In this document: in pieces, positions 26,016 to 34,002 of the stretch
How positions within the stretch are numbered: position 1 is the first letter of the stretch
How the letters are laid out: every line of letters begins with the position of its first letter
Assembly: GCA_035416745.1 (NCBI GenBank)
Contig: DAOLNV010000034.1
Coordinates: forward strand, 1-39,175
Length of the DNA: 39,175 nt
Origin: Candidatus Hydrogenedentota bacterium
GTDB lineage: Bacteria; Hydrogenedentota; Hydrogenedentia; Hydrogenedentales; SLHB01
Direction: 5' to 3'
Made by a program: the position numbers and the translations under genes
The notes under the pieces: generated by a model
Databases searched by the model: none
Seen by the model: only the letters and a program-made list of their open reading frames with translations
Told to the model about the DNA's origin: nothing

Positions 26016-26219
26016 TCACTCGTGCGCGCCGGTTTTCACGAACTCAAACGCGTACAGCTTTGCGGCGCGCAGTTCGAACCGGAGGCTCAGCGGTTGCCCG
26101 GCATAGGCAGCGTCATCGCTGCCGCCGTCCCACGTCACGATGTGGACGACATCGTTGGTCATGATATTACCGCACCCAGCGATTGCGCGCCCGGGCAGCT
26201 CATGATGAGCATCCCGCAA
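26016..26219 (-). pseudogene. Remnant of a C-terminal beta-module
   Basis: The residues end with GCGNIMTNDVVHIVTW, then QPLSLRFELRAAKLYAFEF. This V-T-W-x-G...LRFxLxxAxLYxFxF pattern is the familiar C-terminal module of many secreted sugar-related proteins. Reading 5'-ward, an in-frame TAG at 26247-26249 and no start with a ribosome site show that the rest is lost or frameshifted. The stretch between it and the 845-residue gene (26220-26296) has the same frame continuing as HYFLVRLNMNAVL, so an old C-terminus of the neighbour or a separate decayed gene are both possible. Spacer 25905-26015 holds nothing else. Confidence 0.45.
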
Positions 26220-26296
26220 GACACTATCATGATGAACCGCACCGGCCTACTCCTTCGGGCCCGTGACCGTGGCCAAAACAGCGTTCATATTCAGCC

Positions 26297-28834
26297 TCAC
26301 CAGGAAATAATGAGTGTTCCCGTCACGTCTCTCGCGAGGCAATGGCAGCCTGGAGGGCCGTCTTCGCGGCTGAATTCGACGGCATTCTCTACGTACGGGT
26401 ATGGCGAGTTGACCACCATCGCCACCCGTTCTTCCGTGCCGGTCTCGGGATAGAAGCGGACGGTTGCGTTCTGGAGGTTCTGGATTTGGATGCGGCGCCG
26501 AACACCGTAGTGCCCGGACAGCATCTCGCGGCAGGCCAGTTTGCTGTCGTCGGCCTGCTCGACGAATACCCGGCACTCGCGGTGCCATGCGCGGGGCATG
26601 GTGTAGGTGGAGCACCCGCCGTCGAGAATGGTCTCGAACCCCACCAGCAACGGCGCCCCCTGGGGAAACCGCAGCCGCAACGTCACCGTTGTATCGGCGT
26701 GGTATCCCGAGAAGAAAAAGCCGTTCCGGCAACGCGCGACACATACCATCGGGGCGCGGTCCCCGGGCTCGCGGCGGTCCACGGCGAAAGTATAGCCGAA
26801 GGCGGTGAGCATATGGCGCATGAGCTGTTCGCCCGCGAACCATTCGTTGGGGTTGTCCGTGGCCAGAAGCCGTGCTCCCGGCCGGTAATGGTTCGAGTTG
26901 GTGCCGCGCACCCAGGCCAGCACGCCTCCGTTCCATTCGGGCAGGGCGCGCGACAGAGCAATCACCCGTGTGCCGGCATCGTTCGCGACGGCGGCCCGGA
27001 CCTCGGTGTGCGCGTCTGCGGCGTCCGCCAGCACCGCCTCGACTCCGCCGGCGCAGGTCAGCGGACGGTGGTGCAGCCGGGTCGGGGCCGATATTCGATG
27101 CGCGATATCGGGGTCGGCGGTCAGGGCAAGTTGGAGTTCGCCGTCGAGCGGCTGTTCGCGGCGAAGGTTCAGAGCCGAAAGCATCGTGTCGCTCGCATGG
27201 CCTGTCGGGCCGTAGAGAAGCACCTTGCCGCCGCCCTTGACCATATCGAGAAGCGTGCGTTCAAACGCAGACCCGGTATCCGGAACAATCGATACCAGGA
27301 CCGACTCGCGAAACACCTCCGGCCTCGCCGCGAGGGCTTTCGGAAGGTTCGCCGCAGTGATGACGGTGTTGAGCGGAAACCCCGTGTTGACCGCCTGCCG
27401 CATGAACCAGTCGCCGAAAAGAACTTCGTCGACCCGCGCGGGCTGGCCGAAGGTCATGTCATGGTATTCATCAAAGGGATAGACCCACACGACGGGGCCC
27501 GGCTGGTCAGGCGAATCGGCGCGTCCCCGCAGAATGTGCGGGATCACCTCGTTAGGCACCTCGACCGGCATCTCGCCGTAGGAATTGTCGATGGTCAGGA
27601 ACAGGATGTCCGTGGGAGGCATGGTTTCCCCGCGCTCGGTCACGCGCGCCACGGCCATGGGAAGGTAGATGTCATGGGGTTCACGGCCATACCGGTCAAG
27701 CCAGGGACTATTCAGCCACCAGGGGTCGTGCGTGTAGTATCGGAATGGGTACCGATCGCCCGGAATCTCCGCAATCCTCGACATGTGACCCACCAGTTCC
27801 AGGCCGAAATCGCCGTCGAGGGCAGCCCAGGGCGAGTTGGGCGGCGGCGCCATGTTGAATCCGCCGCGGTAGATGTCGCGCAGGGGCACGCCGTCCGACG
27901 CGAGGTCCATGCCCGCGGCAAGATTGGTGCCGCGCGTTTCGATGGGAAATTGAGGGCATTCCTGGCGAAACCGTTGCCAGAAATCGAGGATTTTGTCGCG
28001 GACGCCGGCGATTTCGCTGGTGGTGAACGTCTCGCCGTCAAACACCGCTCCGGTAACGCCCCAGGCTTCCAGGCCGAATCCGAACCCGTTCGAGAACCAG
28101 ATATAGTCGAAACCCAGGTCAGCCAGAAAATGCTGGCACTGACGGCCAAAGAACGTGCCGAACGGCGTCCCCTCGGGGATACCTTCCGGGAAACCCGCGT
28201 AGGATACGGTGTCCCCGCGCAACACCGAGTAACAGCACACAAACGTGCCCTTGCCTGCTGTATCGCCCAGGCACACCTCGGGATGCCGCTCAAATTTGAA
28301 GCTCGATTTGGCGAACTCGGGGCCCGGGTCGAACGTCGCGCCGACACGCACCGGTTTCCCCGTCTGTTCGCCGCCGACCCTCTTGATGATTGCCGTGATC
28401 CGTTTAAGCCATTCATAGGTGACGACGGGCGGATTCTCGGTGTAGAAATACGGGCGCTCGTGCAGCGAAAGTTCGGGAGGCCCGCTCCCCGGCGCGATCT
28501 TCCAGTTGCCAATGCCGATGTAGCGCGCCCATTCGATGGGCGCCTCGAGCTCGCCCCGGTAATCGAGGATCTCAGAGCCGTCGGCGGTCCACAACAGCAC
28601 GGATACCTGTTCCGCGTGGCGGGTCAACGGCCACCATTGCCGGAACATTTCTTCGCAGACCGCGGAGATATAGGCCTCATCCATGACATTGAACGGTTTG
28701 AGGCTCATTTCGAGGGTAACATTCCGAATAGCCGGATACGGCACGAGCGTCTGCGGCGCATCAGGCCTTTCCGTGTTGGCCTCCAACACGATCGCCGACA
28801 GCGTGCACACGGCAATACTTGTGGCAATGTTCAT
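26297..28834 (-). CDS. Secreted protein of unknown family, glycoside-hydrolase-like context
   Basis: An 845-residue exported protein with signal MNIATSIAVCTLSAIVLEA. The first 400 residues carry barrel-like aromatic segments: VTLEMSLKPFN, VSVLLWTADGSEILDYRGELE, RVGATFDPGPEFAKSSFKFERHPE, FDYIWFSNGFGFGLEAWGV and FRYYTHDPWWLNSPWLDRYGREPHDIYLP. The last 300 residues contain beta-rich strands plus a glycine-rich segment, KVLLYGPTGHAS. I cannot name the family; the aromatic and acidic clusters suggest a TIM-barrel glycan-active enzyme but catalytic residues cannot be assigned. ATG at 28834 follows AAAGGGGGATC. The C-terminus is abrupt (TGTLIISW), with a related-frame remnant behind it. Confidence 0.7.
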   Translation of the reverse strand: MNIATSIAVCTLSAIVLEANTERPDAPQTLVPYPAIRNVTLEMSLKPFNVMDEAYISAVCEEMFRQWWPLTRHAEQVSVLLWTADGSEILDYRGELEAPIEWARYIGIGNWKIAPGSGPPELSLHERPYFYTENPPVVTYEWLKRITAIIKRVGGEQTGKPVRVGATFDPGPEFAKSSFKFERHPEVCLGDTAGKGTFVCCYSVLRGDTVSYAGFPEGIPEGTPFGTFFGRQCQHFLADLGFDYIWFSNGFGFGLEAWGVTGAVFDGETFTTSEIAGVRDKILDFWQRFRQECPQFPIETRGTNLAAGMDLASDGVPLRDIYRGGFNMAPPPNSPWAALDGDFGLELVGHMSRIAEIPGDRYPFRYYTHDPWWLNSPWLDRYGREPHDIYLPMAVARVTERGETMPPTDILFLTIDNSYGEMPVEVPNEVIPHILRGRADSPDQPGPVVWVYPFDEYHDMTFGQPARVDEVLFGDWFMRQAVNTGFPLNTVITAANLPKALAARPEVFRESVLVSIVPDTGSAFERTLLDMVKGGGKVLLYGPTGHASDTMLSALNLRREQPLDGELQLALTADPDIAHRISAPTRLHHRPLTCAGGVEAVLADAADAHTEVRAAVANDAGTRVIALSRALPEWNGGVLAWVRGTNSNHYRPGARLLATDNPNEWFAGEQLMRHMLTAFGYTFAVDRREPGDRAPMVCVARCRNGFFFSGYHADTTVTLRLRFPQGAPLLVGFETILDGGCSTYTMPRAWHRECRVFVEQADDSKLACREMLSGHYGVRRRIQIQNLQNATVRFYPETGTEERVAMVVNSPYPYVENAVEFSREDGPPGCHCLARDVTGTLIISW

Positions 28835-29154
28835 GAGGCTTGATCCCCCTTTGCTTCGTTTGCGCCGGTCCTCGTTTTCCGTGACGGGCCTCAGCCAATA
28901 ATAGTAAAAAGCCAGGAACTCGCGCACGACCGAATACACGCCGCGCGGAGACTCGAGAAATCGCACGGGACGCATCGCCCCAATGAGACCGGTGTGCCTC
29001 ACAGGTTCCATTTGTCCCGTTGGTCCTGATTCAGGAAGTGAGCCCCCCGCCGGGGGTTGCCGAACCAAACACAGCCCTTCAGCGGGGCGGCTTCATACCT
29101 CCCTTGTAAGGGAGGCCGCCCCGTGCGGCTGGGCGAGTGAGGCCCGTTTGGAAA
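28835..29154. other. Spacer with hairpins between divergent genes
   Basis: This stretch, upstream of both the unknown secreted protein and the third oxidoreductase, has no gene. It contains the CCCCC/GGGGG hairpin at 29043-29056 and the compound palindrome at 29083-29123. The promoter for the right-hand gene follows at 29155-29183. Confidence 0.55.
29083..29123. repeat. Compound palindrome (REP/MITE-like)
   Basis: The outer arms CGGGGCGG (29083-29090) and CCGCCCCG (29116-29123) pair perfectly. Inside, CCTCCCTT (29098-29105) pairs with AAGGGAGG (29108-29115) across a 2-nt loop; seven bases (29091-29097) bulge on one side. A G-C-only hairpin stands 27 bases upstream. Such sequences are typical of intergenic REP-like elements, but I see only this one copy, so the repeat nature is inference. 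Confidence 0.6.
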
Positions 29155-29183
29155 TTGACGCGCGTTGGCGGTTGGCCTAGAAT
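29155..29183 (+). promoter_or_regulatory. Sigma70-type promoter for the third oxidoreductase gene
   Basis: TTGACG (29155-29160) and TAGAAT (29178-29183) are separated by 17 bases. Five of six match in each box. The ATG is 130 bases downstream. Confidence 0.7.
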
Positions 29184-29312
29184 GCGATTCATTCCGTCCG
29201 GTCCGGTTGTGAACCGGGCGCGGTGGCCGTAAACTCAGCACCCGAGGACTTTCACGCGTCTGCCGTCTGCACGAAAGCCCGTTCAGGTGAAACCGGAGGG
29301 GGATATACGTCC

Positions 29313-30695
29313 ATGAAGAAGCAAGATTCGACCCGCAACAGCATGGCAGCCGCCCATGCCACACCGAGACGCACGTTTCTGAAAACCGCCGCGGCGGCCG
29401 GCGCCGGGCTCCTCATTCTGCCCAGCGGAACGCGCGTAGGCGCTGCCGCGCCCAGCAACAAGCTCAACGTCGCCCTTATCGGGGCTGACGGCCGGGCGCG
29501 CGCCCACTACGATGCCATTTCGGAAGAGAATGTCGTGGCCCTGTGCGATGTCGATGAAGAACATATCGCATTCGCGGCCGAAAGATTCCCCAATGCCAAG
29601 CAGTACACCGATTGGCGGAAGTGCCTCGAGCAAAAAGATCTCGATGCGATCATCTGCTGCACCGCCGACCACACCCATGCTTTCGTCGCCACATGGGCCA
29701 TGAATCGCGGCATGCACGTCTATTGCGAGAAGCCCCTGGCCAACAGCGTCGCGGAAGCCCGCCTGGTCCGCGAAACATACCTCAAGAACAAGGACAAAAT
29801 CGCCACCCAGTGCGGCATGCAGCGCCACGCTCACGAAAACTTCAACCGCGTGAAGGAGTTGATTCGCGACGGCGTCATCGGCGACCTCGAAGAAGTCCAC
29901 GCATGGGGCAACCGTCAGATTCCCAAGCCGGGTTACCTGCCCGCGCAAGGCGAACCGCCCAAGAACCTGCACTACGACCTGTGGATAGGGCCCTCCCCGT
30001 TCCACCCCTACAATCCGGGCTACTTTGAAGGGGCCCCCGGCGCGAACTGCCTTTCCTGGAACATGTACTGGGATTTCGGCAGCGGCCAGGTCGGCGACAT
30101 GGGCAGCCACACCATGGACATCGTCTGGTGCGCGATTGACGCGGGCCTCCCAACGTCGGCCGAAGCCGCTGGCGACCCGTTCAATCCCGAGGTCACGCCG
30201 GTAAAGCTCGCGGCGGCCTTCGAGCATCCCGCCAACGACTGGCGGCCCGCGATCCGCGTCACATGGCACCAGGGCGGCGACATGCCGGATAACCCGGGCG
30301 GATTCGAATGCATCGACCTGAACAAGATTGGCCACGGCGCCATGTTCAAAGGCTCCAAGGGCATACTCGTATCGGACTTCGAGCGCCGCATCCTGCTGCC
30401 CGGAAGCGACGAGGCCGACATGACCTACTACACCCCGCGGCCCAAGGATAAGCTCTTCCCGCCCCTGGGCCATTTCCAGCACGAATGGACCAACGCCTGC
30501 AAGGGCGACCTCAAGACAACCTGCAACTTCGATTACAGCGGCACCATGATCGAACAGTTGCTCCTGGGGCTCGTTGCCTATCGCGTGGGCGGCAAGATCG
30601 AGTACGACGGCGCCAACGGACGCGTCACCAACAACGCCGAAGCCGACGCACTCCTCAGCCGCAAATACCGCAAAGGGTGGACACTCAACGGCTGA
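29313..30695 (+). CDS. Tat-type Gfo/Idh/MocA oxidoreductase
   Basis: A 460-residue dehydrogenase relative with a Tat signal: TPRRTFLKTAAAAGAGLLILPSG. The Rossmann opening is VALIGADGRARAH, with CDVDEEHI and CTADHTHAFVA; the catalytic-type CEKPLAN follows. DLWIGPSPFHPYNPGYF and WDFGSGQVGDMGSHTMDIVWCAID are features of the large secreted group common in Planctomycetes-like bacteria. ATG at 29313 follows GGAGGGGG. A good promoter lies upstream. The 3' side carries a perfect stem-loop (30772-30793). Substrate unknown. Of the three members in the window this has the clearest own transcription unit. Confidence 0.87.
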   Translation: MKKQDSTRNSMAAAHATPRRTFLKTAAAAGAGLLILPSGTRVGAAAPSNKLNVALIGADGRARAHYDAISEENVVALCDVDEEHIAFAAERFPNAKQYTDWRKCLEQKDLDAIICCTADHTHAFVATWAMNRGMHVYCEKPLANSVAEARLVRETYLKNKDKIATQCGMQRHAHENFNRVKELIRDGVIGDLEEVHAWGNRQIPKPGYLPAQGEPPKNLHYDLWIGPSPFHPYNPGYFEGAPGANCLSWNMYWDFGSGQVGDMGSHTMDIVWCAIDAGLPTSAEAAGDPFNPEVTPVKLAAAFEHPANDWRPAIRVTWHQGGDMPDNPGGFECIDLNKIGHGAMFKGSKGILVSDFERRILLPGSDEADMTYYTPRPKDKLFPPLGHFQHEWTNACKGDLKTTCNFDYSGTMIEQLLLGLVAYRVGGKIEYDGANGRVTNNAEADALLSRKYRKGWTLNG

Positions 30696-30771
30696 CGGCC
30701 AAACCCGCACAGATTCAAAGACCACAACACGGGGCCTGTAACGAATAGCACTGGCTTAAGTCGGCAACGGA

Positions 30772-30793
30772 GGGCCGGTTTTCGAACCGGCCC
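30772..30793 (+). terminator. Stem-loop after the oxidoreductase gene
   Basis: GGGCCGGTT and AACCGGCCC pair perfectly (9 bp) around a TTCG tetraloop, an unusually stable hairpin. No T-run follows, so it may be a transcript-end protecting or attenuating structure rather than an intrinsic terminator. Confidence 0.5.
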
Positions 30794-30867
30794 GCGGCGG
30801 ACATGCCTACGCACTATCGTTGTGCCGTGGTCCTGGAGACCTTCGGTCGCACGAGTGGCGCGGTCAG

Positions 30868-30930
30868 GAGACCACGCCACAGCAGCGAGAGACCACGCCA
30901 CAGCAGCGTGAAACCGCGCCACGGCCGCGG
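30868..30930. repeat. Three 21-bp tandem repeats before the flagellin gene
   Basis: Units at 30868-30888 and 30889-30909 differ only in their last base; the third (30910-30930) is the same motif with several changes. Each unit carries ACCxCGCCAC. The period of 21 bases matches two helical turns, which would put binding sites on one DNA face. Confidence 0.75.
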
Positions 30931-31007
30931 ACCCTTGGCCGCGCGAGTGTGATAAACTTTGTTTCGTGCGAGGATGAGCACATACGGTCTTGGTGGAGTT
31001 GGAATTG

Positions 31008-31817
31008 ATGGGCATGCGAATCAACAGCCGCCGGGCGGCGTTGGATGCTCAGCGGCAGCTGTCGGGCGCCTCGCGCGGCAAGGTTGGGAACCTCGAACGC
31101 ACGGCAAGCGGGTTGGGCATCAGCCGGGCGAAGGACGATGCGGCCGGGCTGGCAATCGCGGAGCATCTCCGCAGCGAGGTGCGCCGGTCTGAGCAAGAGG
31201 CGCGCAATCTCCAGTACGGATTCAACGCGTCGCGCGCGGCCGGGGATGGTCTTCGGGCGCAGCAGGAAGGCCTTGTGCGGCTGCGCGAACTGGCCCTTCA
31301 GGCGTCGAACGGGGCCCTGACCGGCGAGCAGCGAGCCGCCATCGACGAGGAAGCCAGACGGCTGGTCGGCGAGCTCGACGCTACGGCCCGGCAAACCGGG
31401 TTTGGCGGACGAAGTCTTCTCAATGGCGACGCGCGGAGTATGTCACTCGGGATCGAAGGCAGCCTGGAACTGAACATCAACGAATCCACTGCCGCAGCGC
31501 TCGGCATCGGGGCCGTTGACCTGACAACCCCGGCAGGGGCATCGAACGCAATCGAGGCGCTTGATGCGGCCGTAGCGCGTCTCAACGAGAACCTGGCCGC
31601 CGCAGGCGCTCAGGAACGCCAATTCGCGCGCGCCATCGAACAACGGCAGACAGGGACACAGACTGGCGCCGGTGCGGAATCCCACATTCGCGGCATCGAC
31701 GCCGCTCGGCAGGCAATCGGCCGGGCGCGTAACAACATCCTTCAGAAGACGGAACTCGCGGCCTTGACGCAGTCCAATCTCCAGGCAGAAGCCGCCGCGC
31801 TTCTCCTCGGAACGTAG
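31008..31817 (+). CDS. Short flagellin-like protein, orphan
   Basis: A 269-residue protein with the flagellin N- and C-terminal D0/D1 helices and little between them. The N-terminus has MRINSRRAALDAQRQL and the hallmark GISRAKDDAAGLAIAEHLRSEV; the next helices LRELALQASNGALTGEQRAAIDEEARRL are typical. The C-terminal helices read SHIRGIDAARQAIGRARNNIL, a divergent form of the R-x-x-D-x-D-x-A motif. There is no D2/D3 region. ATG at 31008 follows GGAG; an alternative ATG is at 31014. No other flagellar gene is in the window, so it may be a filament component encoded away from the main cluster or a co-opted flagellin-like protein. Confidence 0.82.
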   Translation: MGMRINSRRAALDAQRQLSGASRGKVGNLERTASGLGISRAKDDAAGLAIAEHLRSEVRRSEQEARNLQYGFNASRAAGDGLRAQQEGLVRLRELALQASNGALTGEQRAAIDEEARRLVGELDATARQTGFGGRSLLNGDARSMSLGIEGSLELNINESTAAALGIGAVDLTTPAGASNAIEALDAAVARLNENLAAAGAQERQFARAIEQRQTGTQTGAGAESHIRGIDAARQAIGRARNNILQKTELAALTQSNLQAEAAALLLGT

Positions 31818-31896
31818 CGTAAACCGGACCCCTCTGCGCGCACGAAGACAGTCCATTCCACCGCTGTATTTGGGATCGCCCGTTCCGGGCAGGTGA

Positions 31897-32631
31897 TCAT
31901 TGGAACGCTTGTTCGGAGTATGCGCTCAGAATGTCGAGGATTTCGCGGACTGCGTCTTCGAGCCCGATGAATACGGCGCGTGAGATGATCGAGTGCCCGA
32001 TATTGACCTCGTTGATGTCCGGGATCGCGGCGATAGCGGGCAGGTTTCGGATGGTCAGGCCGTGTCCGGCGTTCACGATAAGGTTGCTGTCAAGCGCGCG
32101 CGCTGTGGCGTCGGCGATGCGGTCCAACTCGGTCAGGATGTTATCCCCTCGGGCACTCGCATAGGCGCCCGTATGCAGTTCGACGTAGTCCGCCCCGGCC
32201 TCGGCGCTGGCGTCGACCTGCTCGGGCTCGGGGTCGATGAACATGCTCACCTTGATGCCGGCGTCTTGGAAGCCGGCGGTCACTTCGGTCAGGCGGCGCA
32301 CCTGGCCGGCGACGTCGAGTCCGCCTTCGGTGGTGATTTCCTGCCGGTTTTCCGGTACCAGGCATACGCTGGTGGGCTGGATACGATGGGCGATGCCAAT
32401 AATCTCGTCGACCGCGGCCATTTCGAGGTTCAACCGCACCTGCAGAACTTGTTTGAGGAGTTCGACGTCGCGGTCCTGAATGTGGCGCCGGTCCTGGCGG
32501 AGATGCACGGTGATCTGGTGGGCGCCAGCGAGTTCGCAGAGTTTTGCGGCGGTAATAACGTCGGGTTCAACGCCTTTTCGCGCTTCCCGCAGGGTGGCCA
32601 CGTGGTCGATGTTTACGCCTAACTCTATCAT
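31897..32631 (-). CDS. pdxJ: Pyridoxine 5'-phosphate synthase
   Basis: A 244-residue TIM-barrel enzyme condensing 3-amino-2-oxopropyl phosphate with 1-deoxyxylulose 5-phosphate to give pyridoxine 5'-phosphate in the DXP-dependent B6 pathway. It opens with LGVNIDHVATLREARKG, and continues with ITVHLRQDRRHIQDRD, LNLEMAA (catalytic Glu), CLVPENRQEITTEGGLD, VSMFIDP, YVELHTGAYA and NAGHGL, all family landmarks. Start ATG 32631. It is last in the ftsH-folP-glmM-pdxJ series, 27 bases after glmM. Length and motifs are normal. Confidence 0.95.
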   Translation of the reverse strand: MIELGVNIDHVATLREARKGVEPDVITAAKLCELAGAHQITVHLRQDRRHIQDRDVELLKQVLQVRLNLEMAAVDEIIGIAHRIQPTSVCLVPENRQEITTEGGLDVAGQVRRLTEVTAGFQDAGIKVSMFIDPEPEQVDASAEAGADYVELHTGAYASARGDNILTELDRIADATARALDSNLIVNAGHGLTIRNLPAIAAIPDINEVNIGHSIISRAVFIGLEDAVREILDILSAYSEQAFQ

Positions 32632-32658
32632 GGCAGTTTCCCTTTCCGCTGTACCGCG

Positions 32659-34002
32659 TTATAACGCCGCCACCCGCTTCGCCAACGCTTCGACGAGCGC
32701 TTCCGCTTCCCGGCGGACCTCGTGTTGCACCATCACGCGGATAATGGGCTCGGTGCCCGACGGGCGAATCACAACGCGGCCGCGGCCCTTCAACCCAGCT
32801 TCGGCCTCCCGCACCAGCCCGGCCAGTTCTTCTTCGGAGGGCACCGCGCCATCGTCGTGCGGAACGTTGGCATGCGCCTCCGGCATATGGTGGTAAACAC
32901 TCGCCAGCACGGACAGCGGCGTATCGTGCCGGACCATCGTTGCGAGCACCTGGAGCGCGGCAATCAAAGCGTCTCCGGTGGTGTTGTACTCGAGCAGGAC
33001 CATGTGACCCGACGCCTCCCCGCCCAACGCCAGGTCGTGCTCGCGCATGGCTTCGACGACGTACCGGTCGCCAACTTTCGTCCAGATGATCTTCCCGCCC
33101 AACGGCTCGATGGCCTTCAGCAGGCCTCCATTGGCCATGATGGTTGTGGCCAGACAGTTCTGGGGGAGGCGGCCGCTTTTCAGCATGTCGCACGCGAGGA
33201 TCGCGAGCAGGCCGTTCCCGTCGATGAGCCGGCCTTCCTCGTCCGCCATGACGATGCGGTCGGCGTCCCCGTCGAACGCGATGCCGACGTCGGCCCGTTC
33301 GCGTATCACGGTGGCGCGCATGTCCTCGGGGCGGGTGGAGCCACATCCGTCGTTGATGTTGGTTCCGTTTGGGCGTTCGCCGATGGCGATGACCTCGGCG
33401 CCCAATTCGGAGAAGGTCGACGGGCCGACCTTGTACGCCGCGCCATGGGCGCAATCGCACACGATCTTGAGGCCGTCCAGGCGCATTCCCTTCGGGAAAG
33501 ACGCTTTGGCGTACTCGATGTAGCGGCCGACGGCGTCGTCGATGCGGCGCGCCGTGCCGATGCGCTCCGCCGTGGGACGAATGTCCTCGACTTCGCCATT
33601 CTGAATGAGCCGGGTGATCTCGTCTTCCATGGAATCGGGGATCTTGTACCCATCCGGGCCGAAAAGCTTGATGCCGTTGTATTGGAAGGCATTGTGTGAG
33701 GCAGAGATCATGATGCCGCCGTCGCACCGCAGGCTTCGAAGAATGTAGGACACGCCGGGCGTAGGGAGCGGCCCCACGAGCAACACGTGTACGCCCATGG
33801 AACACAAGCCCGCCGTGAGCGCGTTCTCGAGCATGTATCCCGAGCGCCGGGTATCCTTGCCGATGAGGATCGTGTGGGGGCGCTCTTCCCGCTGTGCGAG
33901 ATGTCCCACTGCCCGCCCCACCTTCAGGGCCAGCTCAGCAGACATGGGATACCGGTTGGCGATGCCGCGAATACCGTCCGTTCCAAACAGTCGCTCGCTC
34001 AT
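32659..34002 (-). CDS. glmM: Phosphoglucosamine mutase
   Basis: A 447-residue alpha-D-phosphohexomutase converting glucosamine 6-phosphate to glucosamine 1-phosphate for peptidoglycan precursors. It begins LFGTDGIRG, has the phosphoserine loop MISASHN (active Ser at residue 102), the metal loop AFDGDADR (244-248 DGDAD) and the C-terminal phosphate-binding RPSGTEPIIRVM. Usual ISASHNP has Ala instead of Pro here, a common variation. The ATG overlaps the folP stop by four bases. The gene is part of the ftsH-folP-glmM-pdxJ transcript. Metal is expected to be Mg2+. Confidence 0.95.
   Translation of the reverse strand: MSERLFGTDGIRGIANRYPMSAELALKVGRAVGHLAQREERPHTILIGKDTRRSGYMLENALTAGLCSMGVHVLLVGPLPTPGVSYILRSLRCDGGIMISASHNAFQYNGIKLFGPDGYKIPDSMEDEITRLIQNGEVEDIRPTAERIGTARRIDDAVGRYIEYAKASFPKGMRLDGLKIVCDCAHGAAYKVGPSTFSELGAEVIAIGERPNGTNINDGCGSTRPEDMRATVIRERADVGIAFDGDADRIVMADEEGRLIDGNGLLAILACDMLKSGRLPQNCLATTIMANGGLLKAIEPLGGKIIWTKVGDRYVVEAMREHDLALGGEASGHMVLLEYNTTGDALIAALQVLATMVRHDTPLSVLASVYHHMPEAHANVPHDDGAVPSEEELAGLVREAEAGLKGRGRVVIRPSGTEPIIRVMVQHEVRREAEALVEALAKRVAAL

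Larger units (their letters stand above)
30696..31007. other. Spacer before the flagellin gene
   Basis: A 312-base stretch holding the stem-loop at 30772-30793 and the tandem repeats at 30868-30930. No convincing promoter is seen; an A/T-rich GATAAACTTTG follows the repeats and may be a -10 region. No small gene with a ribosome site is visible. Confidence 0.5.

Noticed and set aside
26342..28843. An 833-codon open frame on the plus strand opposite the unknown secreted protein
   Set aside because: It is a shadow of the minus-strand gene in G/C-rich codons; it has no signal, ribosome site or domain, and is rich in His/Arg/Gly as such frames usually are.
30868..30930. CRISPR-like array
   Set aside because: The 21-bp units are directly adjacent without spacers and no cas gene is present.
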